The notes under the pieces: model-generated
Told to the model about the DNA's origin: nothing
Database searches by the model: none
Seen by the model: only the letters and a program-made list of their open reading frames with translations
Part shown: positions 51,616 through 60,113 of the stretch, one piece after another
Layout: every line of letters begins with the position of its first letter
Position numbering within the stretch: the first letter of the stretch is position 1
Position numbers and translations under genes: made by a program
DNA from: Anaerolineaceae bacterium
Lineage (GTDB): Bacteria > Chloroflexota > Anaerolineae > Aggregatilineales > Phototrophicaceae
Reading direction: 5' to 3'
Assembly (NCBI GenBank): GCA_007693385.1
Contig: REDR01000028.1
Span: forward strand, 1-64,000
DNA: 64,000 bases

Positions 51616-52296
51616 TTAAACCTCCGTCATTTCAGGGAAATCGCCGCGATTGATGCTGGCGGCGCGGCGTGATAGCAACTGCTGGCGCTCGTAACCGGTG
51701 CGCTCGATATACGGTTCGAGATTTGCCAGATAACGGAAATATTCGCGCCGCAAGAATTCCGCTTTGCGCCGGTTTTCCATCCATAGCGGCAGAGGTGGCT
51801 CACGGCCACTGATAGCGGCGATGAAGGTGGTCGCCAGCGCGATGATCGTCTCCGCGAAGGCCAGCCACGGCACCAGATTCGGGTTGGCGTTCAGCGCCAG
51901 CGCCAGCAAGCCGCCGATGAACGTCGCCACCGTCGCCAGAATGATGTACCAGAATTGAAACAGCCGGTAGCGGTTTTGATGATACGATGCGTCGTGGTCG
52001 CGCTGGCGGAACAGGCGCAACAACTCGTACTCCATGAATTCGATGTCTTCATGGACGCGGCGGGCGGATTGCTGATTGACGCCCTTCTGCCGGAAAAGCT
52101 CATCGAGTTTTTGCCGGTCAATCAACTGGAAGCTCTCGTCTATCGGCGGGAAGTTGCGGAAACGCGGTAACTGCTTCGCCCATTGCGGCCAATTTTGACG
52201 AAAGCGCCGGTTGCCCTGTGAAATCGGCGTATCCGGCAATGATGCGTCGGATTCGGCGGGCGGCGCGTCCGGCGTGGTGGACGCTTTATCAGGCAT
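51616..52296 (-). CDS. SLATT-type two-TM membrane protein A (DUF4231-like)
   Basis: A 226-residue protein. After a proline-rich disordered N-terminus (about 1-55) come a helical section (FMEYELLRLFRQRDHDASYHQ) and two TM segments (about 113-137, QFWYIILATVATFIGGLLAL; about 143-163, PWLAFAETIIALATTFIAAIS). After the TM hairpin comes a helix reading LWMENRRKAEFLRREYFRYLANLEPY, with the R-R-x-x-E-x-L-R-R-E-Y pattern seen in DUF4231/SLATT proteins. Strong GGAGG lies 7 bases before the ATG. It forms an operon with the second SLATT-like gene. Pore formation on activation is the expected role of the family, but nothing here proves it. Confidence 0.75.
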   Translation of the reverse strand: MPDKASTTPDAPPAESDASLPDTPISQGNRRFRQNWPQWAKQLPRFRNFPPIDESFQLIDRQKLDELFRQKGVNQQSARRVHEDIEFMEYELLRLFRQRDHDASYHQNRYRLFQFWYIILATVATFIGGLLALALNANPNLVPWLAFAETIIALATTFIAAISGREPPLPLWMENRRKAEFLRREYFRYLANLEPYIERTGYERQQLLSRRAASINRGDFPEMTEV

Positions 52297-52480
52297 GGCA
52301 TATCCTCCTCAGCTAATGGCGTGCCGGTGGCCGTCGCCCCGCGCTAAAAAGGGCTGTACAGTTTCACCGGCCAACATCTACAATTCAGGGGTGACATCAG
52401 TAAATGTAACGATGCCACAATGATAACGCAAATTTCACTTAAAAAGACTGCACGGATTGTCAGCGAAAGGTCAGGCGATT

Positions 52481-53011
52481 ATGGCGACGGCGACGTTAGC
52501 GGGCGGATGCTTCTGGTGTCTGGAAGCGGTATACGAGCAACTAAAAGGCGTGGAACAAGTCGTCTCTGGCTACATGGGCGGACAAACCGCGTCGCCTTCT
52601 TATGAGGCAGTCTGCACCGGCAGAACCGGCCACGCCGAAGTGGTGCAGATCACCTACGATGAGGCGGTCATCAGCTTTGATGATCTGCTCGATGTGTTCT
52701 TCACCATCCACGACCCCACCACGCTCAACCGGCAGGGGAACGACGTGGGCACGCAGTACCGTTCAGCCATCTTCCACCACGACGACGCGCAAAAGCAGGC
52801 GGCGCAGGACAAGATCGAAGCGCTAGCCGCGCAGAGCTTATGGCAAAATCCCATCGTGACCGAAGTCACGGAGGCGACGACGTTCTATCCGGCGGAGGAC
52901 TATCATCAGGGATACTTCCGCAATAATCCGAATCAGGGCTATTGCATGGTGATCGTCGCGCCGAAAGTGGCGAAATTCCGCAAAGAATACCTGAACAAGC
53001 TGAAAGCATAG
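52481..53011 (+). CDS. msrA: Peptide methionine sulfoxide reductase MsrA
   Basis: Reduces methionine-S-sulfoxide in oxidised proteins, using thioredoxin. The 176-residue protein carries catalytic Cys10 in AGGCFWCLEAVY, then VVSGYMGG, and YEAVCTGRTGHAEVVQITYD. EDYHQGYFRNNPNQGYC contains the second, probable resolving Cys near the C-terminus. All core residues match cytoplasmic MsrA. AAAGG lies upstream of the ATG; an in-frame ATG eight codons earlier is less likely because conservation starts at MATATLAGGCFWC. No msrB follows. Confidence 0.96.
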   Translation: MATATLAGGCFWCLEAVYEQLKGVEQVVSGYMGGQTASPSYEAVCTGRTGHAEVVQITYDEAVISFDDLLDVFFTIHDPTTLNRQGNDVGTQYRSAIFHHDDAQKQAAQDKIEALAAQSLWQNPIVTEVTEATTFYPAEDYHQGYFRNNPNQGYCMVIVAPKVAKFRKEYLNKLKA

Positions 53012-53045
53012 CCCGCCCTCCGGCGCGAACGAAAGCACAACATCC

Positions 53046-55427
53046 ATGAGCGACTCCCCCCTGACGCGATCCACCGTCTTGATCTACAGCGCGGCGCTGT
53101 TCCTCCTGCTGGTCAGCCTGTATCTGCTGACCTATCGCGGGATGCCGTTGAGTCAGGATACATACTACATCTTCGACTCCGCCGAGAGTCTGGTACGGCG
53201 CGGCGAATTCGCCCGCACGTATGAATTCTCGAATCGCTTCCGCGTACCGGCGGACGGCGGCGCGCCGTGGTCGATCTCGCCGCAAGAGCCGTTCAATATG
53301 GTGCTGGTCGCGCCGTTCTTCTGGCTGGGGCAGACATTGCCGACGGTGGGCACGATGCACGTCACATGGCTATTTAACATCGTCCTCACCGCGCTGACCG
53401 CCGTCGGGCTGTTCTGGGGGGCGCTATGGTTGCGATATAGTCTGCGCGTGGCGTGGTTGGCGGCGCTAGTCTTCGGCGTCGGCACGCTGGCATGGACGTA
53501 TTCGCGCTTCTTATTCCGCGAGCCGACGATGGCCTTCTTCGTGATGGTGGCCGCCATCGCCGCGTTTCAGGTGCAGAATCGCTGGCGGCGCGATGAGAGC
53601 GCGTGGGGGGCGCTGGCGCTGTGCGCGGTCGGCTTCATAGGCGCTATCGCCGCCAAAGAGGTGTCGGTGGTGTTGTTGCCCGGCCTGCTGATTATGCTCC
53701 TGCCGCCACTGCAACGCCGCGCCGCCCTGCGCGGATTGCTCGGGCTGGGCGCGGTGGCCGGTCTGGTCGTCGCGGCGACTTTGCTCATCAGCGTGATAGA
53801 CGACGCCAGCGTCCGCTATGACTTCCTGCGCCGCGCCAGCCCGATATTTGACGAATACACCATCATCATCGAGAGCATGTTGGGCTATCAATTCAGCTTC
53901 AGCCGCAGTCTGTGGCTTCACGCGCCAGTCTTGCTGATCGGACTGTACGGCGCGTTCCTGCTGGTCAAGCGCGGTGATTGGCGGCTGGTGGCTGGCCCGG
54001 TGGTGATGTTGCTGGCGATCTCGGCGGCGTATGCCGGTTATAGCACGAGCTGGTGGGGCAATTGGGGCTGGGGGCCGCGCTACATGCTTCCGATGATTCC
54101 GGTGCTGATGCTGTGGGTTCTGCCGGTGATGGCGTCGTGGACGGGCGCGGAGGGATTGCGCGGGGCGCGAGCGTGGCTATTCGGCGGGCTGGTGGCGCTG
54201 GGCGCGGCGGTGCAGATCATCGGGACGTTTGTGCCGATGTCGAATTACTATACCGATATGTTCCGCGCCGGATTATTGCCGGAATTGCGCTTGCAGGAAC
54301 AATGGGGCGCGTATAACTGGACATGGGACGCCTCGCCGTTGAACTATCACCTGACGCGGGTCGAGCTGGACATCGTCGATATTGCGTGGCAATACGCCAG
54401 CCCGCGCTGGTTAGCGCCCGCGCTGATCGTCGGCTTGCTGATGCTGACCGGCGCTTATGCGCTGTACGTGTACCGTAACATCCCGCCGGTTGTCCATCGC
54501 GTGCGGCATGGCGTCGTGGTCGGCGGGCTGGCGCTGGCGATCATCGCTGTGACCGGCGTCGGGCTGTATACGCTACGTGAGGATGGGCGCTACATCGAAG
54601 AATGGTCGGATGTGTTCGAGCTATCCAACCAGCTAGACGCCCGCGCCCACCGCGATCAGGTCATCTTCATTGACCGCGAGCAGTACCGCCACATCTTCAT
54701 GAATTACTTCAAGACGCCCTCTGCCGTCGCCATTTTGCCGTATTCGCCCGCCGAGGACTACGGCGACGGGCCGCGTGTGGTGTCCGATGATGTCACCGAG
54801 CAGATCGGGCGGGCGGCACATTACGCGATTGACTGGGCGAGCCGTGACGGGCGCGAGGTGTGGCTGGTCGCCAGTTCCAGCCCGTTCGATACGAGCAAAA
54901 TCCGTCCGGTGGAGCGCTATCTCGCCACGCGCTACTATCCGGTAGAGGAAATAACCGTCAGTGACCGCGCCCGCGCCATTCGCTTCTTCATGCTGGATTC
55001 CACCGCCGACGACGCCGGACAGGACATCGACATCACATTCGGCGATTCGATCCGCTTGGAGCGCGTGCGCTTACCGGCAGGGGTGATCTACCGTGCGGGC
55101 GATGTCGTGCCGGTCACGCTGGAATGGACGCTATCGTCTGCGGTGACGAACAATTACAACATCAGCGTGCAGGTCGCCGCGCTGGACGGCTTCCCGTTAG
55201 CGCAACGCGACGGCCAGCCGCAAGGCACGTTCGGGCGCTTCGACGCATGGACGCCGGAGACGGTCTACAGCGACAATCACGGCATCGCGTTACCGCCCGA
55301 CATCGCGCCCGGCGATTACGTCATTCAGGTGATCGTGTATCGCTGGCAGGACGGCGAGCGCCTGATCTATCGCAACGGCGACGCCTCCGGCGATGTGTTG
55401 CGCCTGACGACGATCACCATACGATGA
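53046..55427 (+). CDS. GT-C fold membrane glycosyltransferase-like protein
   Basis: A 793-residue polytopic protein: about 11 hydrophobic segments in the first 510 residues, then an extracytoplasmic domain. The first outer loop reads LSQDTYYIFDSAESLVRRGEFARTYEF, corresponding to the Asp-containing loop of GT39/GT83-like proteins that flip and use lipid-linked sugars. Then come FREPTMAFFVMVAAIAAF and KEVSVVLLPGLLIMLLPP. The C-terminal domain (about 510-793) is strand-rich (PVTLEWTLSSAVTNNYNISVQVAALDGF) like a small beta-sandwich. It resembles the protein at 33559-36111 in overall design, though not obviously in sequence. Sugar and acceptor are unknown. Confidence 0.78.
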   Translation: MSDSPLTRSTVLIYSAALFLLLVSLYLLTYRGMPLSQDTYYIFDSAESLVRRGEFARTYEFSNRFRVPADGGAPWSISPQEPFNMVLVAPFFWLGQTLPTVGTMHVTWLFNIVLTALTAVGLFWGALWLRYSLRVAWLAALVFGVGTLAWTYSRFLFREPTMAFFVMVAAIAAFQVQNRWRRDESAWGALALCAVGFIGAIAAKEVSVVLLPGLLIMLLPPLQRRAALRGLLGLGAVAGLVVAATLLISVIDDASVRYDFLRRASPIFDEYTIIIESMLGYQFSFSRSLWLHAPVLLIGLYGAFLLVKRGDWRLVAGPVVMLLAISAAYAGYSTSWWGNWGWGPRYMLPMIPVLMLWVLPVMASWTGAEGLRGARAWLFGGLVALGAAVQIIGTFVPMSNYYTDMFRAGLLPELRLQEQWGAYNWTWDASPLNYHLTRVELDIVDIAWQYASPRWLAPALIVGLLMLTGAYALYVYRNIPPVVHRVRHGVVVGGLALAIIAVTGVGLYTLREDGRYIEEWSDVFELSNQLDARAHRDQVIFIDREQYRHIFMNYFKTPSAVAILPYSPAEDYGDGPRVVSDDVTEQIGRAAHYAIDWASRDGREVWLVASSSPFDTSKIRPVERYLATRYYPVEEITVSDRARAIRFFMLDSTADDAGQDIDITFGDSIRLERVRLPAGVIYRAGDVVPVTLEWTLSSAVTNNYNISVQVAALDGFPLAQRDGQPQGTFGRFDAWTPETVYSDNHGIALPPDIAPGDYVIQVIVYRWQDGERLIYRNGDASGDVLRLTTITIR

Positions 55428-55447
55428 GCGCCTGTTGATCGCGGCGG

Positions 55448-58225
55448 TCAATCGTAGCGCAGGACGTTCATCACGCGCTCGTTGACCGCCGGACGGGCGC
55501 TGAATAACGTGGCGCTGAGGCCGATCACCAGCGCCGCCAGCACCAGCGCCACCGCCACCGGACGCGCATCATCGGGCAGGAAGATCGCGTCATCCAGCCC
55601 GAACGCGGTCAGCAGAGCCAGCCCGACCACACTCGCGCCGATGCCGATCACCGCACCCAATAGGCTGATGATGGTATTTTCCAGCAACATCACGCCGACC
55701 ACGCGCCGCCGCTTGAGTCCCACCGCTTTCAATATACCAATCTGCCGCCGTCGCTCGAACGTCGCCAGCGCGACGGTGTTCGCCATGATGACCGCCGCCG
55801 CCCCCAGCGATAGCAGGCCAACCAGAAACGGCAACGCGCTGAACTGGTCGATCAAGCGGGCGATGATAGCATCCAGCAGGCGCACATCTACCGTGAAGAA
55901 GAACGGCAACGCGCTGATGGCCTGTTGCACATCGCCACGACGCCCGGGCGCGGATTGCACACTGCTGAATTGAAAGTTAGGCTGTGCCGCGCTCAATGTC
56001 CCGAAAGGCACGGTCACATCGGCGAAGGCGTCCTGCTGAAAGCCGTCATTGCTCCGCGCCAGCCCGACCACTTCCAGCGTGTAGTCGCGTCCCTGCACTT
56101 CGACGGTGATCGTGCTACCGACATCGACGCCCCATTCGATCATGCGCGAGTCGGTCATGATGACGGCGCGATTCGTTCCGATGTCGTCCGCCGTGATGTC
56201 GCGCCCGCGATATACGCGATTTTGCAGGTCGGGGTTATCGGTGCGATAACTGGCGATGCTGACCGGCGTCTGTAGCGTCTCAAGCTGGCGGCGAATATCG
56301 TCCATCGCCTCGAAATCGGCATTGCGGCCAGCCTCCGACATCGCCTCGACCAGCGCATCGCGGTCTACGTCGGGGTCTATATCGCGCAATGAGAGATCAT
56401 CCACCACCATCACGCGCCCGTCGAATGTCTGAAACAGCGTGCGATACAGCACCGCCTCGCCCAGATCATCCAGCGTGCGCTCCAATAACACCTGACTGCC
56501 CTCAGCCGCGCTCCCCGTCCGCGATGCGAACGACGCCGGCGAGATCACCAGCACATCACCGCCGAAGCTATCGCCCAGCGCCACCCGTAGAATCTGCTGA
56601 ACGCCGGAGCCGTAAAACGAGATACTGCTGATGGCGAAGATGCCGGTGCTGATGGCGAGTAACGTGGTCGCGGTACGCAGGCGGCGCGTCGTCAGGTTGC
56701 GGAGCGCGAGATTCAAATCCACCCAGCCGAACGACGGGAATTTGCCCACCAGCCAGATGACCAGCCACAGCACCAGCGTCAGCAAGCCCAGCACCGCCAG
56801 CGTCGTCGCCACCAGCAACAAGCCCGCCGTGATGTTTTGCGGCAACGGGAACGCGGCGAACGTGCGGACGCCGGACGGAAGCGGCCCGATGATCTGCCCG
56901 GCGATGACGCCCAGCGCCACTACCACGAACAGCGTCACGCCCAGACTTTGCAACACGCCCAGCGCCGGAATATGGTTTTCATTGGGGCGTAGGATGATCG
57001 CCGGACGCACCCTGACCGCCGTCAGCACCGGAATCACGCCGAAGACCGCCGTCACCACCACGCCCAGCACCAGCCCGAAAACCAGCGCTTCGGGATAGAC
57101 GCGCCACGGGATCGCCTGCAAGATGAAACGCTCGCCGTAAGCGTTCGCCACGCGGCTGAGCAGAGCGCCCGCGCCCGCGCCCAGCACGCTACCGCCCACG
57201 CCCAACATCAGCGCCTCAATCATAAACAGGCTGGCGATCTGCCGCCCCTTCAGGCCGAACGTCTTGAGCGCGGCGATCTCTTCGGTGCGGCGGCGCACCA
57301 TGACCAGCATCGTATTGATGATGCCCACCCCGCCGATCAGCAGAGCGCCCAGCCCCATCACCACCACGAAGCGCCCGATAGCGTCCGCGATGATCGCGTT
57401 CTGCTCCAATATCGCCGGAACGGTCAGCACGCGGGTAGAGCCGGGCGCACCGCGCATGATCTCGCGCAACTCGCGCCCCGCTTCGGTGATGCGCTCCAGC
57501 GATGTACCATCCGGCAGGGCGATGCTCAGGCGATTCGGTTCCGGATTGAGGTTGAGTTCCGGCGCGTGGTCAATATGCAGATACACGAAGCCGAAAAACG
57601 CGGAGAAAAAGTTCCGCAAATCGGCCTCCGCTTCTGAGGGGGCGATGCCCACTATCGTGAAAGGTGTGGGCGAGCCGGTCAGTTGAATGCGCTCACCGAC
57701 TTTGAAGCCCTGCGTCTGCGCGAGATTCTCGCTGATAATCACCTCATGATCCGCCGTCAGCAGATCGCTGATGAGCGCCTGACGCGGCTGTACCGCCCGA
57801 ATCTCGCCGACGGGCGGATAGGTGGCCGGATCAATGAATAGGCCGGTCATGAAACTGAATAGCGGCGCGGGTTGATCGACAGGGGCGACCTGCAAGTTAA
57901 ACGCGCTGTAGGCGGCGAGCGTAGCGTCGTTCTGCACCGCCCACGCTTCGATTTGCGTCATCTGCGCGTCGTCAAACACGTTAGCCGACGACGACGTGCC
58001 GAAGTTGAAGCCGCCCGGCCCGCCGGAGCGCGTCAGGGTGATGTCGCCTTTGTTGCTGGCCTGCACATTGCGCTTGAGCGAATCGTCAATCGCCAGCCCC
58101 AGACTACGCAGAGCGACCACCGTCGCCACGCCCGCCGCCACCGCAAACATCGCAAATAACGTCCAGCGCGGGTTGCGCCATAAGTTCCGAAAAGCGTATG
58201 AGATGTAAAAGATTAAACGCGACAT
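55448..58225 (-). CDS. FtsX-family ABC permease (duplicated FtsX, no ATPase adjacent)
   Basis: A 925-residue permease of the MacB/FtsX superfamily with two FtsX units. An N-terminal TM helix (about 17-37) leads to an outer MacB-like core (about 50-270). The first FtsX domain is at about 275-405 (VMGLGALLIGGVGIINTMLVMVRRRTEEIAALKTFG), a central TM pair at about 425-500, a second outer domain at about 540-790, and the second FtsX domain at about 795-915 (LLSLGAAAVIMANTVALATFERRRQIGILKAVG). It should transmit ATP-driven force to an extracytoplasmic partner or export a lipid or peptide. The cognate ATPase is not in the window. The upstream gene boundary is unclear because the start lacks a good ribosome site. 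Confidence 0.9.
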   Translation of the reverse strand: MSRLIFYISYAFRNLWRNPRWTLFAMFAVAAGVATVVALRSLGLAIDDSLKRNVQASNKGDITLTRSGGPGGFNFGTSSSANVFDDAQMTQIEAWAVQNDATLAAYSAFNLQVAPVDQPAPLFSFMTGLFIDPATYPPVGEIRAVQPRQALISDLLTADHEVIISENLAQTQGFKVGERIQLTGSPTPFTIVGIAPSEAEADLRNFFSAFFGFVYLHIDHAPELNLNPEPNRLSIALPDGTSLERITEAGRELREIMRGAPGSTRVLTVPAILEQNAIIADAIGRFVVVMGLGALLIGGVGIINTMLVMVRRRTEEIAALKTFGLKGRQIASLFMIEALMLGVGGSVLGAGAGALLSRVANAYGERFILQAIPWRVYPEALVFGLVLGVVVTAVFGVIPVLTAVRVRPAIILRPNENHIPALGVLQSLGVTLFVVVALGVIAGQIIGPLPSGVRTFAAFPLPQNITAGLLLVATTLAVLGLLTLVLWLVIWLVGKFPSFGWVDLNLALRNLTTRRLRTATTLLAISTGIFAISSISFYGSGVQQILRVALGDSFGGDVLVISPASFASRTGSAAEGSQVLLERTLDDLGEAVLYRTLFQTFDGRVMVVDDLSLRDIDPDVDRDALVEAMSEAGRNADFEAMDDIRRQLETLQTPVSIASYRTDNPDLQNRVYRGRDITADDIGTNRAVIMTDSRMIEWGVDVGSTITVEVQGRDYTLEVVGLARSNDGFQQDAFADVTVPFGTLSAAQPNFQFSSVQSAPGRRGDVQQAISALPFFFTVDVRLLDAIIARLIDQFSALPFLVGLLSLGAAAVIMANTVALATFERRRQIGILKAVGLKRRRVVGVMLLENTIISLLGAVIGIGASVVGLALLTAFGLDDAIFLPDDARPVAVALVLAALVIGLSATLFSARPAVNERVMNVLRYD

Positions 58226-58244
58226 AATAGACTATACACACCAT

Positions 58245-58736
58245 CTAACGTAAGCGGATTGTCAGGTATTGCACGCGGGTCGTCACCGTGCCGTCGGGCA
58301 CGGTCAGCACGCGGGACGGGGCGAAGCCCAGCCGTCGATAAAGCGCCAGCGCTCGCCGGTTATTCAGTTCCACGCCGATCTCGACGCTTTGCATGTGGCT
58401 TTCGCGGGCGGCACGCACCAGATAGCGGATGATGGCGCTCCCCGTGCCGCGCCCGCGCTGTTCTGCACACACGATCAAGTCGCTGATCTCGGCGGAGCGT
58501 GTCCAATGCGTCAATTGCCCGTAGGCGAACGGCCGGTCGTCATCGTCCAGCGCCACCACGCCGAAGCCGCGCCCCTGTAGCGCGATCTGCCGCGCCCGCG
58601 CCACCAGATCAGCCACGCGGCGGCGCTCCCAATCGACGAAGCAGACGCTATGCAAAATAGCGGAATCGGCCAGTCGCACCGGACGAATCCGGCAGGCGGG
58701 GTCGGGCGGGTCGAGCGCGGACGGCGTGGCGGTCAT
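58245..58736 (-). CDS. GNAT family N-acetyltransferase
   Basis: A 163-residue acetyl-CoA-dependent acetyltransferase. The acetyl-CoA binding motif A is DLIVCAEQRGRGTGSAIIRYLVRAARE (about 90-116), with the R-x-x-G-x-G core, and motif B is VEIGVELNNRRALALYRRLGFAPSR. It should acetylate an amine in the cytoplasm; no substrate is evident. Its ATG overlaps the end of the secreted propeller-like gene (ATGA overlap), an operon-like arrangement. The N-terminal 15 residues are disordered. Confidence 0.93.
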   Translation of the reverse strand: MTATPSALDPPDPACRIRPVRLADSAILHSVCFVDWERRRVADLVARARQIALQGRGFGVVALDDDDRPFAYGQLTHWTRSAEISDLIVCAEQRGRGTGSAIIRYLVRAARESHMQSVEIGVELNNRRALALYRRLGFAPSRVLTVPDGTVTTRVQYLTIRLR

Positions 58737-59914
58737 GGCGATTCGTGATCTGCCAGCCAGCGCAACACATAGCGCCCGCGTGTCTCCTGCGATGTGGCGC
58801 TGTAGAGATACGTCACGCCGTCCATCACCACAAAATCAGCGTGACCGATGCCCCAGTTGAACGCTACATCCATGATGATCGGATTGTCGGCGAATTTCTC
58901 CCACTCAGAATCCAGCGCCGACGCCCGCGCCATGCCCAGCGCGAACTGGGTATCCATGCCGCGCTCTAGCTCGTCCGGGCCGCGCACACCCTCATAGACC
59001 ATGTAATAGTAGTCGCCGACGCGCAACACATCCGCCGAGCTGATATAGCGAAAGTCAAAGTACGGGTTAGCATCTGCGCCGCGCAGGTCAACGTCGCCGT
59101 ATACCGGCGCGCCGGAGAAAAGCGGGTCGGTATCGCACAGGCGCAAATCGGACAACGCGCCATGCCGATCACCTTTATAACAGCGCATATTAGCCGGTGC
59201 GGAGCCAGCGCCGACGAACACGTAAAGCATATCACCCTCAACATAAAGGCCGGGTGGCGCACCGATGAGACAATCGTGAACTTCGCCGCGTATGTTGGGA
59301 TGCGGCCCGATGCGCTCCACGTCGCTACACGGCGCGAAGCTGGAAGGCCACGTCCCGCCCGGCGTGGTCAGGTATGCCCAGTCCGACCAGTTGACGCCAT
59401 CCGACGAACGGCGCAAGATGGTTTGTGCGTGCCATTCATAAACCAGATACGCCACATCATCGGTGAAGAAGACTCGCGGGTACTGTTGCGCCGCCCGCCG
59501 CGAACCATCCGGCGCGTAGCCGTGATGATCGCGCTGGTCATCGCACGGGCACGACTGGCACGGGATCAAGCACACATCGCTAATCGGCGCGAAGTTCAGG
59601 CCGCCGTCGGCGCTTTCCCACAGCGTCAAACAGCCCGGAAACGCGACCGGTTGCCCGCATTGGTCGATGATACCGGCGGATTGATGGCTAGCGTGCAGAT
59701 ACGACCACAGCACGCCGTCACCGCGATAAACTGTGTCGCTCTCCCCCACCGGCAAGCCGACATCGAAGCGATCAACCACCCATTCCGCCCGCCCCTCCCA
59801 GAAATCTTCCAGCGTCGGCGGGGTATCCGGCGGCGGGAGATCATCGTCCGCGTGGGCGGAGGGCGGGGCGATCATCAGCCACACACACAGCAAAGCGGCA
59901 AAGCGCGTTAACAT
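58733..59914 (-). CDS. Secreted Cys-containing propeller-like protein
   Basis: About 393 residues with a signal peptide (MLTRFAALLCVWLMIAPPSAHA, cleaved after AHA). The mature part has many strand-turn units typical of five-bladed glycosidase-like propellers (GDGVLWSYLHASHQSAG; AQTILRRSSDGVNWSDWAYLTTPGGTW; LYVEGDMLYVFVGAG; VLRVGDYYYMVYEGVRG). It has about nine Cys, including CLIPCQSCPCDD, suggesting disulfides outside the cell. No catalytic motif of GH43 can be asserted. The ATG follows AAGGAG at 6-7 bases. Possibly a carbohydrate-binding or hydrolytic exoprotein. Confidence 0.7.
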   Translation of the reverse strand: MLTRFAALLCVWLMIAPPSAHADDDLPPPDTPPTLEDFWEGRAEWVVDRFDVGLPVGESDTVYRGDGVLWSYLHASHQSAGIIDQCGQPVAFPGCLTLWESADGGLNFAPISDVCLIPCQSCPCDDQRDHHGYAPDGSRRAAQQYPRVFFTDDVAYLVYEWHAQTILRRSSDGVNWSDWAYLTTPGGTWPSSFAPCSDVERIGPHPNIRGEVHDCLIGAPPGLYVEGDMLYVFVGAGSAPANMRCYKGDRHGALSDLRLCDTDPLFSGAPVYGDVDLRGADANPYFDFRYISSADVLRVGDYYYMVYEGVRGPDELERGMDTQFALGMARASALDSEWEKFADNPIIMDVAFNWGIGHADFVVMDGVTYLYSATSQETRGRYVLRWLADHESP

Positions 59915-60016
59915 GGCGTCTCCTTCAGGTTCAGGCGGCAATCAATCCATCACCAGAGAGCATAGTCACGGCGGCGGGGGTCTGTCAATTGTGCGTTGTG
60001 CCCGTCCGCCACACAC

Positions 60017-60048
60017 AAAAAACCGCCCGACGCGCTAACGTCGGACGG
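60017..60048 (-). terminator. Intrinsic terminator after the giant repeat protein gene
   Basis: On the minus strand, CCGTCCGACG and CGTCGGGCGG form a 10-bp stem (one mismatch) with a 6-base loop, followed by TTTTTT (complement of 60017-60022). A second hairpin, TGTGGGG / CCCCACA at 60078-60103, lies just after the stop codon and may help. Confidence 0.8.
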
Positions 60049-60113
60049 CGTGATGTTTCTGTGGGTTTTGCCGATGATGTGGGGCTGGCGTACCAACCCC
60101 ACAACCTCAAGCC

